A stretch of DNA of 5,142 nucleotides, taken from positions 1 to 5,142 of the forward strand of contig JAWLDB010000192.1 in assembly GCA_041686915.1 (NCBI GenBank). Reading direction: 5' to 3'. The first letter of the stretch is position 1. The number at the start of each line of letters is the position of its first letter. A program made the position numbers and the translations under genes. The notes beneath the pieces were generated by a model. It was not told the origin of the DNA and searched no databases. It saw only the letters and a program-made list of their open reading frames with translations. Shown here piece by piece: positions 1-5,142 of the stretch. Source of the DNA: JAWLDB01 sp041686915 (lineage in GTDB: Bacteria; Bacillota; UBA994; UBA5500).

Positions 1-156
1 CACGGCCCTGGTCAGCAGCAGCCTCCAGCGGATAATGGGGATATTCCCCCAGACAACGAAGATGCACCTACAGATGACGGAGAGAATCCTGGCGATGACG
101 AAGAGCCTGGAGACGATAACTCCGGTCAACCTGACCCACAGGGCCCGGGATACTAG
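1..156 (+). CDS. C-terminal tail of a convergent gene (partial), acidic Pro/Gly-rich, unidentified
   Basis: Frame 1 is open from the window edge to a TAG stop at 154-156, giving the last 51 residues of a protein whose body lies outside the window. The tail is low complexity. It starts with a Gln/Pro stretch (GQQQPP) and continues with runs of Asp and Glu separated by Pro and Gly, including the near-repeat PGDDEE / PGDDN. It has about 15 acidic residues, 11 prolines and no Lys or Arg. It ends just before a strong hairpin terminator, as expected for a real gene end. Disordered acidic Pro/Gly-rich tails are common at the C-terminus of class A penicillin-binding proteins (PBP1A type) in Clostridia, so that is my best guess, but no catalytic domain is visible to test it. 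Other surface or secreted proteins carry similar tails. That this is coding sequence is likely; its identity is weak. Confidence 0.6.
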   Translation, partial: HGPGQQQPPADNGDIPPDNEDAPTDDGENPGDDEEPGDDNSGQPDPQGPGY

Positions 157-162
157 ACGCAT

Positions 163-200
163 AAAGAGAGGCGTTCCCCACGCGGGAACGCCTCTTTATT
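163..200. terminator. Bidirectional rho-independent terminator between convergent genes
   Basis: Bases 167-178 (AGAGGCGTTCCC) pair perfectly with 184-195 around a 5-base loop, giving a 12-bp GC-rich stem. The plus-strand side is followed by T-rich sequence (TTATTACTTCTT), and the minus-strand side continues as CTTTAT. The hairpin lies between the TAG of the plus-strand gene (156) and the TAA of mutS2 (201-199), so it can end both transcripts. The T-tracts are only moderate. Confidence 0.85.
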
Positions 201-714
201 ACTTCTTCAGTTCGACCACTGTGACTCCCGTTCCGCCTTCGGCTGGGCCGCCGAAACGATAGGACTTGACGCTCGGGTGCGACTTAAGGTAATCCCGCAC
301 AGCAGTGCGTAAAGCACCTGTGCCCTTACCATGGATCAGGTGAACTTGTGGCAAACCAGCCACACTGGCGTCGTCCAGGTATTTGTCAACCCGCATGAGC
401 GCATCATCAACGGTCTGCCCTCGCAAGTCCAGTTCTAGACTGGTTTCGGTTCGAGCCAGGTTCACTATTTGGATTGTCTGCTTTGGTTCCTTTGGTTTCT
501 CTACCTGGAGTTTCTCTAGTTGGTCGATATTAGTTGTCATGCGAAGAGGGCCTAACTGTACCTGTACTTCCCCATTTTCGGCCGGGTCGTTCAGAAGCTG
601 GCCGCGTTGACCCAGGTTCCTGACCAAAACTTCATCACCGGCACGAAAATCCCGATCATCAGCGATGGTAGGCTTACTTGGCTGCTTCTTTATCTGTTCC
701 GGCTCGGCAACAGC
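199..714 (-). pseudogene. mutS2: 3' part of interrupted mutS2: KOW-like and Smr domains, downstream of an in-frame TAA
   Basis: These 171 codons continue in exactly the same frame as the upstream mutS2 part and are separated from it only by the TAA at 717-715. Counting from that stop, residues 1-20 are a charged linker. Residues 25-70 form the KOW-like beta domain typical of MutS2 (AGDEVLVRNLGQRGQLL, then GEVQVQLGPLRM). Residues 93-171 form the Smr domain, with LDLRG at 95-99 and HGKGTGALR at 128-136, both intact. In this family the Smr domain has nuclease activity, and KOW plus Smr contact ribosomes in Bacillus subtilis. No ATG or GTG in this frame lies between the stop and the KOW domain. 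The first usable start is a TTG at 627-625 with a GGTGA 7 bases upstream (639-635), but starting there would cut off the first KOW strand. The stretch is therefore better read as the severed end of one gene than as a separate gene. Reinitiation at the TTG, giving about 143 residues, cannot be excluded. It ends with TAA at 201-199, two bases from the terminator stem. Confidence 0.85.
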
Positions 715-717
715 TTA
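715..717 (-). other. mutS2: In-frame premature TAA inside mutS2
   Basis: The minus strand reads CAG TAA GCT GTT here. The codons before it end the coiled-coil region (ARYSLVQ), and those after it continue the MutS2 linker (AVAEPEQIKKQ) in the same frame. One base change from CAA, GAA or AAA would explain it. TAA is also the stop of pheT (3696-3694) and the final stop of mutS2, so a reassigned codon is unlikely. Confidence 0.9.
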
Positions 718-2577
718 CTGAACCAAACTATAGCGGGCACGCGCGGCCTCAATATCCTGACTAAGCTCTCGGGCGGTAAGGCTATCGGCCTTCATCATTG
801 TTTCTCTCAATTGCTTTAACAGCTCATCCATTTCCCGACGACTCTGTTGGACTATCATCTTGGCTTCCTGCTTAGCGCGACCGATCACACTTTGCACGTC
901 GCGCCGCTGCTCACGCAGTCTTTTCTCCAACTCAGCTTCTCTCTGTTCTGCCTGCAACCGCAGTTGGCGCGCAGCCTCTCGTTCTGCCTCAGCCTGACGC
1001 CTACTTGTCTCCAGTTGACTAATCAGGTCCTCTACCTTCAACTGCTCGCCGGTCAGATACCCCCGCGCATGCTGAATGATAAAACTGGAGAGGCCAAGCC
1101 TGCCAGCAATTTCGAAAGCGTTGCTCTTGCCCGGGAGTCCCATCAGCAAACGATAGGTTGGTCGCAGGGTGTCTACATCAAACTCAACACTAGCGTTTTG
1201 CACACCTGATCGCTGATAGGCATAAGACTTTAATTCGCTGTAGTGAGTTGTGGCCACCACCCGGCACCCCGAGTTGTGGAGGTAATCAATGATAGACATG
1301 GCTAAGGCAGCACCTTCAGCCGGGTCAGTACCAGCACCCAGTTCATCCAACAGAACCAGCGAGCTGCTGTCAGCCTGCTCGGCTATGCTAACGATGTTTT
1401 TCATATGCGAAGAAAAGGTACTAAGGCTTTGCTCGATGCTCTGCTCGTCACCTATATCCGCAAAAACTTGGGTAAACACAGCCAGTTCGCTGCCATCGTC
1501 TGCAGGAATATGCAAACCAGCCTGTGCCATGAGGCAAAGTAACCCGACCGTCTTCAAGGTTACAGTCTTGCCACCTGTATTGGGACCGGTGATAAGCAAA
1601 ACATTGAACTCTCCACCCAAGTAGACGGTAGTTGGTACTACCTCTTCTCTTGGAAGCAAGGGGTGTCTTGCACTCGTTAGATGGATGTAGCCGCGATTGT
1701 TCAGCGTAGGCTCGACGGCCCTTAGCTCGTAGCTGAACTTGCCTCTGGCCAAAACCAGGTCAAAATGAGTTAGAATACGCAGGTTCTCCTGCAGGGGCTC
1801 GACCTCAGCTGCCACATTAGAGGTTAGTTCCTGCAATATGCGTTCGACTTCTCGCTCTTCTTCCAAGAGCACTCTGCGTAGCTCGTTGTTAGCCTCCACT
1901 ACCGACATGGGCTCGATGAATAGTGTGGCGCCGCTGGCTGACTGGTCATGAATAATGCCAGGTACTTGCCCTCTATACTCCTGCTTGACCGGGACAACGT
2001 ATCTGTCGTTACGTACAGTGACAATCGGCTCCTGTAGGTACTTCTGAGTTGTTGTAGACCGTACCAGGGAGTCAAGCCTCTGCTTAACCTTAGCCTGTCC
2101 GTTACGTATCTCCTGCCTGAGTTGCCGCAACTTTGAACTAGCGCTGTCCTTAACTTCTCCGTACTCTGAGATCGCCTGACCGATGACGTCTTCCAGATGG
2201 CGAAGCGGTGTTAGGCCGGCTCGATGCTCCGCTAACAGCACGTATTCCTCAGCTTTGTCCTGAAAAAAGCGGTGCACTCTTCTGCTACAGGTACAAACCT
2301 GTGCTATGTTCAGAAGCTCATCTGGTTGCAGGGTAGAACCTATGGATGCGCGTTTTACAGCACTACGTACATCCACGAGCCCGCGCAAGGGAAACTCCTC
2401 AGTCTGGCATATAGTCCTCGCCTCGCTTGTCTCTTTGAGAGCGCGTTGCACCTCATCCGTATCTTGAATAGGACGTACCTCTTCAATAGCCTCTTTTCCC
2501 AATGAAGACGATGCGTATGTCATTAGCCTGCCAATTATCTTGTCAAACTCAAGCACTCTCAGTGTGCGTTCATTCAT
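715..2577 (-). CDS. mutS2: MutS2, ATPase core portion, truncated by premature stop (MutS family)
   Basis: This is the first 620 residues of MutS2, a homodimeric MutS-family ATPase. It is linked to recombination control in some bacteria and to splitting or rescue of collided ribosomes in Bacillus subtilis. The N-terminus (MNERTLRVLEFDKI) is the family start. Residues 1-300 hold the core/lever and clamp regions, including VRNDRYVVPVKQEYRGQVPG near 188-207 and the SASGATLFIEP block at 213-223. The ATPase shows Walker A GPNTGGKT at 331-338, the signature STFSSHM at 386-392, Walker B LVLLDELGAGTDP at 407-419 and the TTH switch at 443-445. Residues 515-610 are a long charged helix, probably coiled coil. 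The frame opens further upstream (to 2673), but the ATG at 2577 matches the family start and has GGAGGAG 10 bases before it. The protein stops at TAA 717-715. With the downstream part it would be about 792 residues, the normal MutS2 length. All ATPase motifs look intact, so a nuclease-less product could still fold. Confidence 0.9.
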   Translation of the reverse strand: MNERTLRVLEFDKIIGRLMTYASSSLGKEAIEEVRPIQDTDEVQRALKETSEARTICQTEEFPLRGLVDVRSAVKRASIGSTLQPDELLNIAQVCTCSRRVHRFFQDKAEEYVLLAEHRAGLTPLRHLEDVIGQAISEYGEVKDSASSKLRQLRQEIRNGQAKVKQRLDSLVRSTTTQKYLQEPIVTVRNDRYVVPVKQEYRGQVPGIIHDQSASGATLFIEPMSVVEANNELRRVLLEEEREVERILQELTSNVAAEVEPLQENLRILTHFDLVLARGKFSYELRAVEPTLNNRGYIHLTSARHPLLPREEVVPTTVYLGGEFNVLLITGPNTGGKTVTLKTVGLLCLMAQAGLHIPADDGSELAVFTQVFADIGDEQSIEQSLSTFSSHMKNIVSIAEQADSSSLVLLDELGAGTDPAEGAALAMSIIDYLHNSGCRVVATTHYSELKSYAYQRSGVQNASVEFDVDTLRPTYRLLMGLPGKSNAFEIAGRLGLSSFIIQHARGYLTGEQLKVEDLISQLETSRRQAEAEREAARQLRLQAEQREAELEKRLREQRRDVQSVIGRAKQEAKMIVQQSRREMDELLKQLRETMMKADSLTARELSQDIEAARARYSLVQ

Positions 2578-2587
2578 AGCTAAAACA

Positions 2588-2594
2588 CTCCTCC
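2588..2594 (-). promoter_or_regulatory. Ribosome binding site of mutS2
   Basis: The minus strand reads GGAGGAG, ending 10 bases before the ATG at 2577. It fixes that ATG as the start and rules out the 32-codon upstream extension of the open frame, whose sequence does not resemble MutS2 and would span the promoter. Confidence 0.85.
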
Positions 2595-2610
2595 GCGTGG
2601 GTCTGCTTCT

Positions 2611-2637
2611 ATTGTACCACTGTAAACCGCTTGGCAC
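2611..2637 (-). promoter_or_regulatory. Probable sigma-A type promoter of mutS2 (extended -10)
   Basis: The minus strand carries TGG-TACAAT, an extended -10 with the TACAAT hexamer at 2616-2611 and TG at 2619-2618. A weak -35, GTGCCA (2637-2632, 4 of 6 bases matching TTGACA), lies 15 bases upstream. Transcription would begin near 2604, leaving a leader of under 30 bases that contains the ribosome binding site. The site sits between the terminator after cvpA and the mutS2 start, so mutS2 is probably its own transcription unit. The call rests on motif match and position only. Confidence 0.5.
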
Positions 2638-2671
2638 AGGGGAAAGAATGCATGCAAACCTGATGACAAGC

Positions 2672-2699
2672 AAAAGGGTCTGTACTGCTGTACAGACCC
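2672..2699 (-). terminator. Rho-independent terminator after cvpA
   Basis: Bases 2676-2685 (GGGTCTGTAC) and 2690-2699 (GTACAGACCC) are perfect inverted copies around a 4-base loop. On the minus strand the stem is followed by TTTTG. It begins 13 bases past the cvpA stop, so it most likely ends the pheT-zapA-cvpA transcript. The short T-run suggests incomplete termination, so some read-through into mutS2 is possible. Confidence 0.75.
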
Positions 2700-2712
2700 A
2701 GAATATTGCCCG

Positions 2713-3282
2713 CTAGCGGTTCAGACTATTGGTTATGAGATTCTGCAGTTGCTCATAGAAAATGGGGCTTACAAAGCGTACCTGCCCGACCACATAGGAG
2801 CGGTGAACTGCCATTCCCAGCGATGTCTGCATGGGGACAAAAGACAGCAAACTGGCGACTATGAAAACGACCAAAGCCCCTTTTAAGGCTCCAAAAGCCG
2901 CTCCGCCCAAACGATTGGCCGATGCGAGTATGGGTAGGCGAGCTACAGTTTCAAGAACACCGCCAGCTAGGCCTAGCAGTATGCCCACGCCAAACCATAC
3001 AAGCAGAAAGCTTAAAATGGATAGCAGGATGGGCTCTAACTCATAGTTGCCGAATGGCACCAGAAAGGCGCGTAAGCTAGTCCCGAGATTGAAGGTTGAG
3101 TCCAGCCAAGCTGCCACCGTCGGCGAGAAGAGGTTTGCCAGGTAAAGGCCCAGAAACAGCCCAACAAAATCGACGGCCTGACGGATTAGGCCACGCGAAA
3201 GGCCGTGTATAACCGACAGGGCAAACACAGCAATCAATGCCCAGTCTAACCAACTGAAACTTGCCACTTCCGCACCGCTCAC
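2713..3282 (-). CDS. cvpA: CvpA family membrane protein
   Basis: The 189-residue product fits the CvpA family (named for a colicin V production protein in Escherichia coli) in length and layout. It has four hydrophobic segments, at about 13-32, 37-56, 84-108 and 132-150. Family hallmarks are visible: the early WLDWALIAV with an Asp at the first helix, HGLSRGLIRQ after it, and the ANRLGGAAFGALKG block at 122-135 before the last helix. The protein should sit in the cytoplasmic membrane. Its biochemical role is not settled, and links to division or envelope homeostasis have been proposed. The start is a GTG at 3282, chosen because GGGAGG ends 8 bases upstream. A second in-frame GTG at 3267 has only a weak site. 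The gene begins 2 bases after the zapA stop, with its ribosome binding site inside zapA, so the two are very probably co-transcribed and translationally coupled. It stops with TAG just before a terminator hairpin. Confidence 0.88.
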   Translation of the reverse strand: MSGAEVASFSWLDWALIAVFALSVIHGLSRGLIRQAVDFVGLFLGLYLANLFSPTVAAWLDSTFNLGTSLRAFLVPFGNYELEPILLSILSFLLVWFGVGILLGLAGGVLETVARLPILASANRLGGAAFGALKGALVVFIVASLLSFVPMQTSLGMAVHRSYVVGQVRFVSPIFYEQLQNLITNSLNR

Positions 3283-3284
3283 TC

Positions 3285-3629
3285 CTACCGCCTCCCTTTA
3301 CTTCTGGGATTGCTCCTGTGCTGGGCAGCGTTGCGCAACTGCTGTAACTCCTGTTTCAGTACTTCATTTTCACTCCGGCAAGCCGCCAACTCATTCGCCA
3401 ACCGTGTCTGTTCGGAGTTACTCGTCAACGCCTGGTCAGCAAATTGCATCGCAGTCAAAACAGCAGCCCGGGTGATGCTTACTCTGGCATCTTTAGCAAT
3501 CATGTCACGCATACGCTGTTCCACCAACTTGGCCAGGCGCTCCAAGTGGTCGGGGGCAGCTGGACTAATCAGGATATACTCCTGGTTGAGGATTCTTACC
3601 TTGACTCTGTTGCGTTGATCAAAGCTCAC
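3285..3629 (-). CDS. zapA: Cell division protein ZapA
   Basis: This is a 114-residue ZapA-type protein, a small cytoplasmic factor that binds FtsZ and promotes bundling and stability of the Z-ring. Residues 7-66 carry the family pattern: NRVKVRILNQEYIL as the first beta hairpin, then APDHLERLAKLVEQRMRDM as a helix, then the stretch ending in AVLTAMQFADQ. Residues 73-100 are a heptad-like, Glu/Leu/Gln-rich helix, the expected coiled coil for dimer or tetramer formation. The tail (RSNPRSKGRR) is basic and probably disordered. The frame stays open up to a GTG at 3710 that overlaps pheT by 17 bases. I prefer the GTG at 3629, because GGGGGTGA lies at ideal spacing before it and the 27 extra residues have no family similarity. 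zapA directly after pheT is a familiar arrangement in Bacillota. It is placed between pheT and cvpA in what looks like one transcript. Confidence 0.9.
   Translation of the reverse strand: MSFDQRNRVKVRILNQEYILISPAAPDHLERLAKLVEQRMRDMIAKDARVSITRAAVLTAMQFADQALTSNSEQTRLANELAACRSENEVLKQELQQLRNAAQHRSNPRSKGRR
3291..3296 (-). promoter_or_regulatory. Ribosome binding site of cvpA
   Basis: GGGAGG on the minus strand, within the last codons of zapA and 8 bases before the GTG at 3282. It decides that start over the GTG five codons later. Confidence 0.8.
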
Positions 3630-3633
3630 TTGT

Positions 3634-3641
3634 TCACCCCC
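3634..3641 (-). promoter_or_regulatory. Ribosome binding site of zapA
   Basis: The minus strand reads GGGGGTGA, 7 of 8 bases matching the ideal GGAGGTGA. Its GGGGG part ends 7 bases before the GTG at 3629. It decides the zapA start in favour of this GTG rather than the one at 3710 inside pheT. Confidence 0.8.
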
Positions 3642-3693
3642 GCTGCTATGAGACTCTATCGACTTGTTCGGGAAAGTAGCACCTGTTTCCTGC

Positions 3694-5142
3694 TTAGCGC
3701 AATGTGGCACCCAGCAGATCCTGCAGTCCGGAAACTATCCGGTTATACGCTTCATTCACTTCTGCTTCGGTGAGGGTGCGCTCGCGACTCTGGAACATCA
3801 AGCGATATGCCAGGCTACGCTTGTTCGCACCAACCTGCCCACCCGTATAAACATCAAACAGTTTGACCTGAACCAGCAGCTCACCACCGCTAGCTACAAT
3901 TACTTCATCGATCTTCTCGGCTGGTACATCTGTATCGACGGTAACAGCCATGTCGCGTTCAACGCCAGGATACTTGGGCATGCCCTGATAAAGAGGAATA
4001 TCTGGGTCACTTTGTAGCAGTGCTTCCAGATTAAGCTCCGTAACCACCACACGTTGTTTAATGCCATAGTATTCAAGCACATCGGGATGTAGTTCGCCCG
4101 CGAAGCCCAAATTGTTGCCATCTACCACTATCTCGCCGGAACGTCCGGGATGCAGCAGGCTATTAGTGGTCCGTGCCCAGGCGACTTTACGTTGTCCAAG
4201 CTGACCTACTACCCGCTCTACTATACCCTTTACGTAGAAGAAATCGTAAGGTTGCGGGTTTACCTGCCATCCTTCGCCTAAACTACCGGTGAGCGCGACA
4301 GACAGGTGCAGGGGTTCCTCGGGCTGCCCAGTGACAGGCCATTCCCTCGGCCGGAAAACGTTCGCTAGTTCAAAGAGACTGAGGTTGTTCTGTTGGCGCG
4401 CCAGATTGTGGCTTAACACATTAAGCATGCCAAACAACAGAGCCGGACGCATCACACTGCGGTCGCCAGACAGGGGATTTTGCAGAGCCAGCATCTGCCG
4501 CCAGCCGTGGTCTTCGTCGGTGACAGCTTCTACCTCCTGCGGGTTGATGAAGCTCATCGTTACCGTCTCGTCCAAGCCAAGGCCGAGCAGCATCCTGCGT
4601 AGTCCATAGACCATCTGCTGCCTGGCAGACCGCCCGCCCTGCATGACATCACCAGGCATGCGGCGTGCAGGAATGTGGTTGTAGCCATGCAAGCGGGCTA
4701 CTTCTTCGACCAGGTCAATCTCCTCCTGCAAATCAGACCTGCGACTAGGCGCAACTACTGTCCAAGGGGCTGTGCTTGCATCAACCTGCAGGCCTAATCT
4801 TCTAAGCAGCTGAAGCATCTCTTGCTCAGGAAGGGACATGCCTAGCAGCGCTGTAACCCGCTCTGGGCGCAATCGGATATATTGTTCCAGCTGCACACCC
4901 TGCATACCTCCGACAGCTTGCAGCTGCGGCTTGCCACATCCTAACTGCTCGATCAATGTGGCCGCGCGCTGCAGGGCCATCAGCACTCTGTTCGGATCAA
5001 CTCCCTTATCAAAGCGGCTGGAAGCGTCTGTACGTAACCCTACCTCGCGTGATGTCCTGCGAATGCTCATATAATGGAAATAGGCAGATTCAAGGAAAAT
5101 GCGTTTAGTGCTGGTTGAGACTTCAGTCTCAGCCCCGCCCAT
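3694..5142 (-). CDS. pheT: Phenylalanyl-tRNA synthetase beta subunit, C-terminal 482 residues (partial)
   Basis: PheT pairs with PheS in an (alpha-beta)2 enzyme that charges tRNA-Phe with phenylalanine in the cytoplasm. The visible part is about 60% of a protein of roughly 800 residues. Numbering from the window edge, residues 1-65 are the end of the B3/B4 domain, which carries editing in bacterial PheT. It shows ESAYFHYMSIRRTSREVGLR and the ASSRFDKGVDPN block. Residues 88-158 form the B5 domain (RPERVTALLG, then EEIDLVEEVARLHGYNHIP). Residues 165-372 form the catalytic-like module (GLDETVTMSFINP; LFELANVFRP; FFYVKGIVE; LHPGRSGEI). Residues 389-482 form the C-terminal FDX-ACB tRNA-binding domain (PKYPGVERDMAVTVD to the end). 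The first visible Met sits in the conserved MGG block and is internal, so the start lies outside the window, most likely behind pheS. The gene ends with TAA at 3696-3694, 64 bases before zapA. No disruption is seen. Confidence 0.96.
   Translation of the reverse strand: MGGAETEVSTSTKRIFLESAYFHYMSIRRTSREVGLRTDASSRFDKGVDPNRVLMALQRAATLIEQLGCGKPQLQAVGGMQGVQLEQYIRLRPERVTALLGMSLPEQEMLQLLRRLGLQVDASTAPWTVVAPSRRSDLQEEIDLVEEVARLHGYNHIPARRMPGDVMQGGRSARQQMVYGLRRMLLGLGLDETVTMSFINPQEVEAVTDEDHGWRQMLALQNPLSGDRSVMRPALLFGMLNVLSHNLARQQNNLSLFELANVFRPREWPVTGQPEEPLHLSVALTGSLGEGWQVNPQPYDFFYVKGIVERVVGQLGQRKVAWARTTNSLLHPGRSGEIVVDGNNLGFAGELHPDVLEYYGIKQRVVVTELNLEALLQSDPDIPLYQGMPKYPGVERDMAVTVDTDVPAEKIDEVIVASGGELLVQVKLFDVYTGGQVGANKRSLAYRLMFQSRERTLTEAEVNEAYNRIVSGLQDLLGATLR

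Noticed and set aside
35..262. Plus-strand open frame of 75 codons
   Set aside because: It overlaps the acidic tail in another frame, crosses the terminator and runs into the end of mutS2. It has no recognisable domain or ribosome binding site.
715..717. TAA reassigned as a sense codon or programmed read-through
   Set aside because: TAA ends pheT and the full mutS2 frame in this same window, and the context CAG TAA GCT does not match a read-through signal I know.
847..1209. Plus-strand open frames opposite mutS2, cvpA, zapA and pheT, such as the 120-codon one here
   Set aside because: They lie antisense to clear protein families and have odd, low-complexity composition, as expected of shadow frames.
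2578..2673. Upstream 32-codon extension of mutS2
   Set aside because: It covers the likely promoter and ribosome binding site and does not resemble the MutS2 N-terminus, which begins at MNERTLRV.
3630..3693. Possible extra promoter between pheT and zapA
   Set aside because: TAGAGT could act as a -10, but no acceptable -35 lies at the right distance and no hairpin is seen, so co-transcription from pheT is the simpler reading.
3630..3710. Upstream extension of zapA to a GTG that overlaps the end of pheT
   Set aside because: The 27 extra residues show no ZapA similarity, and the GTG at 3629 has a near-ideal ribosome binding site.

Overview
The window looks like a chromosomal housekeeping segment from a low-to-mid GC Gram-positive bacterium, most likely of the class Clostridia (Peptococcaceae/Moorella-like lineages). 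That placement is an inference. It rests on strong GGAGG-type ribosome binding sites, GTG starts, a MutS2 with a C-terminal Smr domain, and the order pheT - zapA - cvpA - mutS2, which I know from Bacillota. No mobile element, CRISPR array, tRNA or rRNA was seen. Base composition looks even across the window, with roughly half G+C by eye.

Layout, reading down the minus strand from the right edge. (1) The C-terminal 482 codons of pheT (phenylalanyl-tRNA synthetase beta subunit) run from the edge to 3694. (2) A 64-base gap leads to zapA (3629-3285), a cell-division factor that binds FtsZ. (3) Two bases later comes cvpA (3282-2713), a four-helix membrane protein. (4) A perfect 10-bp hairpin followed by TTTT (2699-2672) probably ends the pheT-zapA-cvpA transcript. 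(5) An extended -10 promoter (around 2611-2637) and a strong ribosome binding site then start mutS2 at 2577. (6) mutS2 runs to 199 in one frame but is cut by a single in-frame TAA at 717-715. This separates the MutS-like ATPase core (620 codons) from the KOW and Smr domains (171 codons).

On the plus strand, the left edge holds only the last 51 codons of a convergent gene. They encode a very acidic, proline- and glycine-rich tail. A strong hairpin (167-195) between its stop and the mutS2 stop can serve as a shared terminator for both directions.

The genes serve translation (PheT; MutS2 is linked to rescue of collided ribosomes in Bacillus subtilis), division (ZapA) and the envelope (CvpA-like). 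I found no convincing undescribed system. The one observation that deserves a second look is the premature stop in mutS2: a sequencing error, a recent nonsense mutation, or a real split of the ATPase from its nuclease/ribosome-binding tail.
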